Notes under the pieces: model-generated | The model's input: the letters and a program-made list of their open reading frames with translations, nothing else | Databases searched by the model: none | Told to the model about the DNA's origin: nothing | Shown here: positions 22,142-30,412 of the stretch, one piece after another | Position numbering within the stretch: the stretch's first letter is position 1 | Layout of the letters: each line of letters begins with the position of its first letter | Made by a program: the position numbers and the translations under genes | DNA from: UBA4636 sp045534575 | GTDB lineage: Bacteria; Bacillota; Clostridia; Christensenellales; Borkfalkiaceae | Reading direction: 5' to 3' | Assembly (NCBI GenBank): GCA_045534575.1 | Contig: JAZSJZ010000004.1 | Span: 1-64,000 of the forward strand | DNA length: 64,000 nt

Positions 22142-23872
22142 ATGAGTATTGAAAAGAACGCGCCTTGGCTTTCTAGTTATGGCGAAGTTAAATTTCATTT
22201 AGATTATCCAACAGGCTCTATGAGCGACGTTGTTTTACAAACAGCAGATAAATTTCCTAAACAAACTGCCCTATCTTGCATGGGAACTACTATTTCTTAC
22301 GAAAAGATGAAAGAGAAGATTTTGCACATGGCAAAATCTTATTCGGCGCTAGGTATTAGGGCTGGCGATAAGGTTACCATTTGCATGCCAAACCTTCCGC
22401 AAACCGTTTATTCGCTTTACGCGCTTAACTATATCGGCGCGGTTGCAAGTTTAATTCACCCGCTCTCTGCCGTTGGCGAAATAGTTTACTACTTAAAAGA
22501 AGTTGATTCGCATATCGTTTTAACTTTAGACACTTTCTATAATAAAATCGTAGAAGTTGAAAAATCTTATAAAATTGATAGAGTTATTTTGACGGGTGCT
22601 GCTGAAGAGTTGGGCTTTGTTAAAAAAACTGCATATAAAATTTTTAAAGGCAAGAAAGATAGGAATTTTACTGCGGGCGAAAACGTTATTTTCTGGGAAG
22701 ATTTAGTTAAACTTGGGAATAAAGCAAAAGCCGTTGTTCCTTATCATCTTGACGAAAACGAGCCTGCCGCTATTTTATTCTCTGGCGGAACAACGGGCGT
22801 TACTAAAGGCATTTTACTATCAAGCAAAAACTTTAATGCATTAGCACACCAAACGGGAGCAATGTGCAACAAGCAAATTCAAGGCAAGAAAATGCTTGCC
22901 GCAATGCCTTGTTTCCACGGATTTGGGCTTGGCGTTTGTATTCATACGCTTTTAGTTTTAGGCGGTGAATCAATCCTTGTTCCAAAATTCAACGTTGAAG
23001 TTTACGCTAAACTTATTAAGAAAAATCGCCCTAACTACATTGCTGGCGTTCCTACCCTATACGAAGCGTTAACTAGAACAAACTATCTAGACGGCGTTAA
23101 ACTCGATTGTTTAATGGGCGTTTTCTCTGGTGGCGACTCGCTATCTATTGAACTAAAGAAAAAATTTGATAAATTCTTAGCCGACCACGGAGCAACTGTT
23201 CGAGTTAGAGAAGGCTACGGCACGACTGAGTGCGTAACTGCAAGTTGTTTAACGCCTTATAACAAAGAAAAACAAGGTAGCATTGGGCTTCCTTATCCTG
23301 ATACTTATTACCAAATTTGCAAGGTTGGAACAACCGAGCCCGCAGATTTTGGCGAGGACGGCGAAATTTGCTTAAAAGGCCCAACCGTTATGCTTGGTTA
23401 CTATAACCGTGACGAAGAAAATAAAAACACCTTAAAAAGGCACGCCGATGGCGATATTTGGCTTCACACGGGCGATCTTGGCTATATGGATGAGGAAGGT
23501 TTTATCTACTTCAAGCAAAGAATTAAACGTATGATAATAACTAGCGGATATAACGTTTACCCATCTCAAATCGAGAACGTTATCGATGCGCACGAAGCCG
23601 TTCAAATGAGTTGCGTTATTGGTGTTCGCGATGAATACAAAATGCAAAAAATTAAAGCGTTCGTAACGTTAAAAGCGGGCTTTGAAGAAAGCGAGGAATT
23701 GAAGAAAGATATCTTAGCCTATTGCGCTAAGAACGTTGCAAAATATGCAATGCCTTACGAAATTGAGTTTAGACCTGAACTTCCAAAAACGCTTGTTGGC
23801 AAAGTGGCTTACACTGTTTTAGAAAAGGAAGAAAACGCTAAACTTGAGTTAAAACTTAAAGTTGCACAATAA
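22142..23872 (+). CDS. Acyl-CoA synthetase (AMP-forming), class I adenylate-forming enzyme
   Basis: 576 residues, full length. The phosphate-binding loop is AILFSGGTTGVTKGI, the A5 motif GYGTTECVT, the A7 motif LHTGDLGYMDEEGF, the hinge and A8 RIKRMIITSGYNVYPSQIE, and the catalytic Lys is in PKTLVGKVAYTVLE. It activates a carboxylic acid to acyl-AMP and then acyl-CoA. The family resembles long-chain fatty-acid ligases (FadD-like), but the chain length cannot be told. It forms a two-gene operon with the CAT-fold protein. The stop is followed by a terminator built from the dispersed motif. Confidence 0.88.
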   Translation: MSIEKNAPWLSSYGEVKFHLDYPTGSMSDVVLQTADKFPKQTALSCMGTTISYEKMKEKILHMAKSYSALGIRAGDKVTICMPNLPQTVYSLYALNYIGAVASLIHPLSAVGEIVYYLKEVDSHIVLTLDTFYNKIVEVEKSYKIDRVILTGAAEELGFVKKTAYKIFKGKKDRNFTAGENVIFWEDLVKLGNKAKAVVPYHLDENEPAAILFSGGTTGVTKGILLSSKNFNALAHQTGAMCNKQIQGKKMLAAMPCFHGFGLGVCIHTLLVLGGESILVPKFNVEVYAKLIKKNRPNYIAGVPTLYEALTRTNYLDGVKLDCLMGVFSGGDSLSIELKKKFDKFLADHGATVRVREGYGTTECVTASCLTPYNKEKQGSIGLPYPDTYYQICKVGTTEPADFGEDGEICLKGPTVMLGYYNRDEENKNTLKRHADGDIWLHTGDLGYMDEEGFIYFKQRIKRMIITSGYNVYPSQIENVIDAHEAVQMSCVIGVRDEYKMQKIKAFVTLKAGFEESEELKKDILAYCAKNVAKYAMPYEIEFRPELPKTLVGKVAYTVLEKEENAKLELKLKVAQ

Positions 23873-23884
23873 TTTAAAAATAAG

Positions 23885-23922
23885 AAAAACCGCCTATAAT
23901 CGACTTATAGGCGGTTTTTTGT
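23885..23922. terminator. Bidirectional terminator made of the dispersed motif, copy 2
   Basis: AAAACCGCCTATAA and TTATAGGCGGTTTT arms around a TCGAC loop, with a T-run. This is the longest hairpin form of the CCTATAAGTCGATTATCG family, and it separates two convergent genes. Confidence 0.85.
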
Positions 23923-23938
23923 ATGTATTTTAATTTTT

Positions 23939-26341
23939 TTAAGCGAACTTTTGGGCGAGTTTTTGAGCAAATTTTCTCGCAAAAATTATTAGTGGAAAAT
24001 CTAAAACTATCATAACGACCATAAACAAAATTGCATCAAGGTTATTAGCAAAAGTTAATTGATACATATCAAAGAACGATTTTCCAAAAATAGAAAAGTT
24101 CATAAGGAAGGAAGCCCAAACGATTAACACTAACGAAACAAGCCCAACTAATGCGCCACGATATTTATTGTAAGGGAAGCAGATAACGGCAAGATAACTA
24201 AGCCCCGCAAAGGTTAAGGCTAACGCTTCAAGGCTTTCTTGCACGCCACCAGCCGTTTGAACGCCGAAGATATTTGCGTGCCCTGCGAATAAAACGTTCA
24301 AAATAAGCGCAAGCGCACCCGGGATACAGCACGATAAAACGTAAGGAATAAATCTTCCGCTAACTCGTTTATCATTTGGTTGGAACGAAAGAGCGAACGA
24401 CGGAACGCCTATTATGAAAAATTCTAGCATAAGCATTTTGCCCGTCGTGAAAGGGTATTGCGACCAAGTTATTATAGATATTAGCGCAAAAACTATTGTA
24501 AAGAGCGTTTTCATAAGGTATAGCGACGATGATAGTTGAATATTGTTAATAACGCGCCTACCTTCTTTTACGGCTTGAGGAATAGTGTTGAAGTTATCGT
24601 CAAGTAAAACAATGTGCGCTAAACTCCTTGTTGCAGAAGAGCCACCTGCCACGGTGATAGAACAATCGGCTTCCTTCATTGCTAAGATATCGTTAACGCC
24701 GTCGCCAGTCATTGCAACGGTTTTTCCGCCGTCTTTTATAGCCTTAATAAGAATTGCTTTTTGTTCGGGCGAAACTCTACCAAAAACGGTATATTCGTTT
24801 GCTAAGGCGTAAACTTCTTCGTCAGTTTTATCGTGAAGGGAAACGTAGTTTTCAGCGCCTAAAACGCCCGCGCGTTTAGCAATTATTGATACCGTTAGCG
24901 GGTTATCACCAGAGATAACTCTAACCGAAACGTCGTTTTCTTTGAACCACTTTATCGTCTCTATCGCTTCTTTTCTCACGTTTTCTTCAATTGAGATAAG
25001 GCAAAGCGGGGTGAGAGTTCCTTTAACCTCGTCGTCTTCAATTCCATCTTTCGTTGAGGCTAGCAAAATAACACGCCTACCAAGATTTTGTTCGTTTTCA
25101 ATGGTTTTTATATTATCTTGAGAGAGCTCGACGTTTAAAAATTCGGGCGCGCCGAGAGCGTAGGTCAAACCGTCTAGACAAACAGCCGAATATTTGCGCT
25201 TTGAAGAAAAAGGAATTTTGGCAGTTGCAGTTAAAACGTTTTCACTTTTAAAATAATCGTTCAAAGCGTTTGCCGTTTGATTGTTATCGGCAAGAGCCTT
25301 TTGCATTGAAGATATTATCGTTTCGATAGGGTGGGCAAGTTTTTCAAGTTCGATAACGTTGGTAACTACCATATTTCCGTCGGTAATCGTTCCAGTTTTA
25401 TCAAGGCAGAGAACGTTCACGCGCGCAAGCATTTCTAGTGAATACATATCTTGCACCCTCGTGTTCACGTTTGATAGTTTTATTATTCCAACGGCAAGCG
25501 CGAGAGTTGTGAGAAGGAACATACCTGAAGGTATCATCCCGATAACAACCGCCGAAGTTTTTAAAATAATTTCAGGCACGTTGCCAAAAGTTAAGTTGTA
25601 ATTTACGATTGCGGTAACGAAGGCGATAGGGAATAGTAAAATTCCTATCATCTTAATTAGTTTGTTGAGCGAGTTCAAAAGCTCGGAGTTGGCACGCTTA
25701 TATTTTTTCGCTTTTTTGGAAAGAGTTTGAACGTAAGCCTCTTCGCCAACTTTAACGGCTTGAGCAAGGCAAGAACCGCTAGAGAGAAAACTTCCGCTAA
25801 GCAAAAAATCACCTTTAACCTTCTTTATTGCAACCGATTCACCCGTGATTAGCGATTCGTTGGCTTCAACTTCGCCGTCTAAAATAATGCAGTCGGCTGG
25901 GATTTGCTCCCCAAGAGATAGATAAATTATATCGTCTAAAACAATGGAAGATACGGGAATTTCAATCGTTTCTCCGTTTCTTAAAACTTTAGCGGTTGGG
26001 CTTTTAACAAGGGAAAGGCGTTCAACAGTTTTCTTTGCCTTAATCTCTTGAAAAATTCCAATTATCATGTTCGCGCCGAAAATAACTGCGAACATATAAT
26101 TCGAAAGCGGAGCGTTTACCGATAGTAGCGCAACAAAGCAAATTATGCAAAGTAGGTTAAAAAACGTGCATACGTTACCACGAATTATTTGCCAATAGGT
26201 CTTGGAAATGTTGTTTTTAACTGCGTTCGTTTTGTTTTGAGAAATTCTCAAATTAACTTGCTCGCTTGAAAGCCCACAATCTAAATTTGGCTCAAACCTA
26301 ACGAGTTCTTCTTCAGTTTGTAAAAGCGATTTCTTTTTCAT
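23939..26341 (-). CDS. Cation-translocating P-type ATPase (CtpE-like)
   Basis: 800 residues with all P-type ATPase elements. The actuator loop is SLITGESVAIKK, the phosphorylation motif CLDKTGTITDGN (Asp near residue 315), and the hinge TGDGVNDILAMKEADCSI. Eight to ten membrane helices include a C-terminal set with PSFALSFQPNDKRVSGRFIP, a segment typical of CtpE-type pumps, whose mycobacterial member handles Ca2+. The ion here is not certain. The gene is divergent from the pseudo-ATPase gene at 26553, with about 210 bases between them that hold both promoters. Its end meets the terminator at 23885-23922. Confidence 0.88.
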   Translation of the reverse strand: MKKKSLLQTEEELVRFEPNLDCGLSSEQVNLRISQNKTNAVKNNISKTYWQIIRGNVCTFFNLLCIICFVALLSVNAPLSNYMFAVIFGANMIIGIFQEIKAKKTVERLSLVKSPTAKVLRNGETIEIPVSSIVLDDIIYLSLGEQIPADCIILDGEVEANESLITGESVAIKKVKGDFLLSGSFLSSGSCLAQAVKVGEEAYVQTLSKKAKKYKRANSELLNSLNKLIKMIGILLFPIAFVTAIVNYNLTFGNVPEIILKTSAVVIGMIPSGMFLLTTLALAVGIIKLSNVNTRVQDMYSLEMLARVNVLCLDKTGTITDGNMVVTNVIELEKLAHPIETIISSMQKALADNNQTANALNDYFKSENVLTATAKIPFSSKRKYSAVCLDGLTYALGAPEFLNVELSQDNIKTIENEQNLGRRVILLASTKDGIEDDEVKGTLTPLCLISIEENVRKEAIETIKWFKENDVSVRVISGDNPLTVSIIAKRAGVLGAENYVSLHDKTDEEVYALANEYTVFGRVSPEQKAILIKAIKDGGKTVAMTGDGVNDILAMKEADCSITVAGGSSATRSLAHIVLLDDNFNTIPQAVKEGRRVINNIQLSSSLYLMKTLFTIVFALISIITWSQYPFTTGKMLMLEFFIIGVPSFALSFQPNDKRVSGRFIPYVLSCCIPGALALILNVLFAGHANIFGVQTAGGVQESLEALALTFAGLSYLAVICFPYNKYRGALVGLVSLVLIVWASFLMNFSIFGKSFFDMYQLTFANNLDAILFMVVMIVLDFPLIIFARKFAQKLAQKFA

Positions 26342-26507
26342 TTAGTCACCTTTTATTTTAAGTTAAAACAATTATATCACTTAAGATAAAAAAAGCAAAG
26401 GTTTTAATAATTATCCGTTAATTTTTAAATAAAAATTAAAATAATAAACATTTCGCCAAGAATTTTTGCTTTAATGAAAACAAAACCTTTTAAATTTTCA
26501 TTTAGCG

Positions 26508-26536
26508 TTGACACTTTTTCCAAAATTTGTTAAAAT
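26508..26536 (+). promoter_or_regulatory. Promoter of the P-type-ATPase-like gene
   Basis: TTGACA (26508-26513), 17 bases, TAAAAT (26531-26536). CGGAGGA follows at 26543-26549 as ribosome-binding site, giving a leader of about 10 bases. Confidence 0.75.
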
Positions 26537-26552
26537 AAAACACGGAGGATTT

Positions 26553-28415
26553 ATGGCTAAATTAATTAAATACGCCTACGAAACTGAAAACGTTTCAAAC
26601 AAGGGCGAAATTGAAAACAAAATAAGAACTTTGCAAGGCGTTGTTAAGTGCGCGTTTGAAGGCGATTTTTTCACTTACGTTTTAGATTCTTCGGCTGACG
26701 AGTATGATATTTTAGTTCAGTCTATGAACCTATGCGAAGAATTTGGCGGGGAACTTTTCGTTGCTGAAAATAACGTTGTTCCGCTTAACAAAACGTTTAA
26801 TATAAGCGAAAATTTAAGCGAAAACGCTCAAGATGAAAGCCTTGAACTAACAATCGAAGAAGATGCAAAAAATGACGATAACGAACATATAGGCGCACTT
26901 TTTGACGAAAACGGCGAAGAAAATGACGAAGAAAACGCAGATTTTGACGAAAAAGAAAGCGATAAGCCAAATTTAAAGAAGGCAGTCCCACAAGAGCTTA
27001 AAAAGCAAGACATTTCTTCGCAAATGATAGTTGGAATTGTTGAACTTTCGCTAGCAACGGTTTTGTTCGTTATTTCTTTATTCTTGCCAAGAAATTTTGA
27101 AAGCGTTTTTAGCGGTAGAACCATTTTAAGTATTTTTGCTTTTGCAATCGCTGGCTATGAAATTTTCTATCAAGCGATAGGCGATATTGTGAAAAAGAAA
27201 TTTTTTACCGAAAACGTTGTTATTTTATTTATTTCAATTCTATCAGCGCTGTTAAATTCAATAACTGAAATTTGCGCTATTCTAATTATTATTTCAGCGG
27301 CAAAGCAAGTTGAACTCTATTTTGAAAATAAGTTGAAGTTTAACTTGAACGAAAGATTTTCAACAGGGCAAAGCGAGTTTACCACAAATGACGGCGAGTT
27401 TATTGAAGTTGAAAACTTAAGTGAAGGCGACGAGCTTACTTTGAGTAAATATGACTTTGTTCCGTGTGATAGCGAAGCTTTATCAAACGGCGTCGTTGAT
27501 AGTTACTATTTAACGGGTGAATTTGAGCAAAAATTAAGTGAAAAAAGCGAAGTTTTGGCAGGCTCTGTCGTTTTAAGCGATAGCCTCAAAATTAAGGTTC
27601 AAAAAACTAATGCTTTAAGTCAAATCGTTCTTAAAAAGAAGGCTTTTGAAGATAAGGTTAAAGACGTTGCAAAACCATCAAAAGTGGCGCTATATGTCAA
27701 TTTAACGCTATTTTTCCTTGCTATAGTTTATGCGTTTGTGATGCCTATTTTTGGCGGGGCAGACTATATGAACTTGCTATATTTAACAGGGCAAAGGGCC
27801 ATTGGCTTAATTTCGGGAAGTTTAATAATTTATCAATTTTTACTAGCAAGTAAGTGCAAAAAGTTTGCTATCGTTTCCGCAAGGCTCAACGAGATTGATT
27901 TTGAAAATGAAGAACTTTTCTCATCGTTTGGCTTAGCAAATTCTTTTGAGTTTAGCGCGCTTCAATTAACGGAAAAGGGCGAGCTTAAAGAAGATAGCAT
28001 CGGCGCTTTAAAAGAACTTTTATCTTTAGGCGTTAAAAACGTAACTACCGATTTTAACGGCGCTCCGTTAAATGAAGAAGTTAAAAAGCAAATAGATTTT
28101 GTTGATAAAGCGTTCAAAGGCGAAAATAAATTCTATTGCCAAAATAATTTGGTCTTAGGCGAAGAAGAAGGCAAAATTTCTATAATCAATGAAGAAATTT
28201 CTTTCGTTCCGCTTGCCTATAGAATAGCAAAAAAGGCTAAAAAACGTGAAAAAACTATTAAAATTTTGTCTATTATTTTTGCTATTTTGTTAACTCCTAT
28301 GGCAATTTTAATCCCAGTAAACGTTTTAAGCCCCGTTTACGTTGGTGCGATTGGCTCGTTCATTTCATTAATTTCAGCCATTTTACTATCGACTACTATT
28401 CCAAAAGCAAACTAA
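26553..28415 (+). CDS. P1B-type ATPase-like membrane protein lacking the phosphorylation site
   Basis: 620 residues. The N-terminal 70 residues look like a small alpha/beta (HMA-like) domain without CxxC. An acidic Glu/Asp/Asn-rich linker follows, then membrane helices (VGIVELSLATVLFVISLFL and on). An actuator-like domain contains GDELTLSKYDFVPCD and YLTGEFEQKL, matching the TGE loop of heavy-metal P-type ATPases. After the next helix pair, where P1B pumps have a CPC-type motif and then DKTGT, I find IYQFLLASKCKKFAIV and no DKTG. TGD and GDGxND are also absent, replaced by a short remnant (IGALKELLSLGVKNVTTDFNG). The last helices resemble the P1B C-terminus. I infer a non-pumping paralogue, perhaps a regulator or sensor. 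The start ATG at 26553 has CGGAGGA in front. Confidence 0.65.
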   Translation: MAKLIKYAYETENVSNKGEIENKIRTLQGVVKCAFEGDFFTYVLDSSADEYDILVQSMNLCEEFGGELFVAENNVVPLNKTFNISENLSENAQDESLELTIEEDAKNDDNEHIGALFDENGEENDEENADFDEKESDKPNLKKAVPQELKKQDISSQMIVGIVELSLATVLFVISLFLPRNFESVFSGRTILSIFAFAIAGYEIFYQAIGDIVKKKFFTENVVILFISILSALLNSITEICAILIIISAAKQVELYFENKLKFNLNERFSTGQSEFTTNDGEFIEVENLSEGDELTLSKYDFVPCDSEALSNGVVDSYYLTGEFEQKLSEKSEVLAGSVVLSDSLKIKVQKTNALSQIVLKKKAFEDKVKDVAKPSKVALYVNLTLFFLAIVYAFVMPIFGGADYMNLLYLTGQRAIGLISGSLIIYQFLLASKCKKFAIVSARLNEIDFENEELFSSFGLANSFEFSALQLTEKGELKEDSIGALKELLSLGVKNVTTDFNGAPLNEEVKKQIDFVDKAFKGENKFYCQNNLVLGEEEGKISIINEEISFVPLAYRIAKKAKKREKTIKILSIIFAILLTPMAILIPVNVLSPVYVGAIGSFISLISAILLSTTIPKAN

Positions 28416-28451
28416 TAAAATTTAATCATTAAAAAACTTTACTAAAAGAAG

Positions 28452-28494
28452 AGAGAAGACGTTTTGGCTAAAAACTAGGCGTTTTCTCTTTTTT
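28452..28494 (+). terminator. Terminator after the P-type-ATPase-like gene
   Basis: AGAGAAGACG and CGTTTTCTCT arms, then T6. It is similar in layout to the hairpin at 3978-4020. Confidence 0.75.
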
Positions 28495-28553
28495 CTAGTT
28501 AAGTTAATTAAAGGTTAATTATTAAAAAATTATAAAACAAAAGGTTTATTCGT

Positions 28554-28582
28554 TTGACATTGACTTTTGTTCGCAATATAAT
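28554..28582 (+). promoter_or_regulatory. Promoter of the ABC exporter operon
   Basis: TTGACA (28554-28559), 17 bases, TATAAT (28577-28582): full consensus. The leader is about 70 bases. Confidence 0.8.
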
Positions 28583-28657
28583 TTTAATCGTGCAATTTGA
28601 ATAAAATAACTAAGGTTAAAATATTCATATTTTAAATACTTATTTGGGGGTGCTAGT

Positions 28658-30412
28658 TTGGGCGCTATTTTTAAAAAACTTGCTAAAAGCGTAAGGCAAT
28701 ATAAGCGCGATGCAATTTTATCGCCGATTTTTATTTCGCTTGAAGTAGTTTTCGACGTTTTAATTCCTTACGTTATGACCTTTATGCTTGAGGAAGGCGT
28801 TAAAACGGGTAACGTTTCTAAGATTTTGCTCTATGGTGGGGCGCTTATAGCAATGTCCTTAGTGGCTCTTGTGTTCGGCGCGCTATCGGGCAAATTTTGC
28901 TCTAGAGCAAGTTGTGGGTTTGGTTCAAATTTAAGGCAAGATATGTTCTACGCCGTGCAAGATTTTTCGTTTGCAAATATCGATAAGTTCTCATCGGCTT
29001 CGTTAATAACGAGAATGACAACTGACGTAACCTTCGTTCAAAACGCGTTTATGATGATAATAAGGGTAGCAATTCGCTCACCGCTTATGCTCATTTTCGG
29101 CGTTACTATGACTATTATCGTAGGCGGGCCTATCGCGGGGATTTTTGCAATAGTAGTTCCCGTTATGCTCTTAGCGCTTTTCTTAATTTTTAGATTTGCT
29201 TCGAAATATTTTAAAACGCTTTTCAAAAAATACGATAAACTTAACAATATCGTAAAAGAAAATATCCGTGGAATAAGAGTAGTTAAATCGAACAATCAAG
29301 AAGCTTACGAGATTGAAAAGTTCGAAGAATCGTCTAAAGATATTTATCAACAATTCACTAAAGCCGAAAGAATTGTAGTGCTATCGGGTCCGGTTATGCA
29401 ACTTTGTATGTATGCATGCATAACCATTATCGCATGGCTTTCAGCGCAAACCATTATCGATAGCGTAGGCGCAAATTTAACAACGAGCGAACTTACCACG
29501 CTTATAACTTACACCACTCAAATTTTAATGAGTTTAATGATGTTCTCTATGGTCGTTGTTCAAATAACTATCGCTAAGGCTTCGGCTGAAAGAATTTGCG
29601 AAGTGCTTGATGAAAAACCTGATATCACCAACAAAGAAAATGCCGTTAATGAAGTTATAGACGGGTCTATCGTGTTTGAAAACGTAAATTTTGCTTATAA
29701 AAAAGACGCTAAAGAATATTGTTTAAAAGACGTAAACTTAACGATTAAGTCGGGTGAAACGATTGGTATTATCGGTTCAACGGGCTCGTCGAAAACAACG
29801 CTCGTTCAACTTCTTCCTCGTCTTTACGACGTTACGACGGGAAGTTTAAAAATAGGCGGGGTTGACGTTCGCGACTACGATATTGAAGTTTTAAGAAAGA
29901 ACGTTGCTTTCGTTCTTCAAAAGAACGTTTTGTTCTCGGGAACTATTCGTGATAACTTAAAATGGGGTAACCCTAACGCAACGGATGAAGAAATGTTAAG
30001 AGCCGTTGAGATTGCTTGCGTTGAAGATTTCGTTCAAAAATCTGGCGGGCTTGATAGATGGGTTGAGCAAGGCGGTTCAAACTTATCTGGCGGGCAAAGA
30101 CAAAGGATGTGTATTGCAAGGGCGATTTTAACTTCGCCAAAGATTTTAGTTCTTGACGATTCAACCTCAGCGGTTGATATGAAAACCGACGCTATGATTA
30201 GAAAGGCGTTTAGGGAAGAAATACCTCAAATCACCAAAATTATAATTGCGCAAAGAATAGCCTCTGTTATGGATGCTGATAAAATTATCGTTATGGAAGG
30301 GGGCAGAGTGAACGGCTTTGGCTCGCACGACGAACTTATGCAAACAAACGAAATTTATAGAGAAGTTTATAACTCTCAAAACAGCGAGGGAGGTGATTTT
30401 GATGGCCAATAG
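28658..30412 (+). CDS. ABC exporter half-transporter, first subunit
   Basis: 584 residues: a six-helix exporter membrane domain (residues 1-320) and a C-terminal ATPase. Walker A is GSTGSSKTTL, where the usual Gly before Lys is Ser. The signature is LSGGQRQR. Walker B ends LVLDDSTSAVD, with Asp in place of the catalytic Glu, and the switch His is Gln (IIAQRIASV). These changes are typical of the subunit that forms the degenerate site in heterodimeric exporters. Start is TTG at 28658, seven bases after GGGGG; no in-frame ATG lies near. The last 11 bases overlap the second subunit's gene. The substrate (drug, lipid or peptide) is unknown. Confidence 0.88.
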   Translation: MGAIFKKLAKSVRQYKRDAILSPIFISLEVVFDVLIPYVMTFMLEEGVKTGNVSKILLYGGALIAMSLVALVFGALSGKFCSRASCGFGSNLRQDMFYAVQDFSFANIDKFSSASLITRMTTDVTFVQNAFMMIIRVAIRSPLMLIFGVTMTIIVGGPIAGIFAIVVPVMLLALFLIFRFASKYFKTLFKKYDKLNNIVKENIRGIRVVKSNNQEAYEIEKFEESSKDIYQQFTKAERIVVLSGPVMQLCMYACITIIAWLSAQTIIDSVGANLTTSELTTLITYTTQILMSLMMFSMVVVQITIAKASAERICEVLDEKPDITNKENAVNEVIDGSIVFENVNFAYKKDAKEYCLKDVNLTIKSGETIGIIGSTGSSKTTLVQLLPRLYDVTTGSLKIGGVDVRDYDIEVLRKNVAFVLQKNVLFSGTIRDNLKWGNPNATDEEMLRAVEIACVEDFVQKSGGLDRWVEQGGSNLSGGQRQRMCIARAILTSPKILVLDDSTSAVDMKTDAMIRKAFREEIPQITKIIIAQRIASVMDADKIIVMEGGRVNGFGSHDELMQTNEIYREVYNSQNSEGGDFDGQ

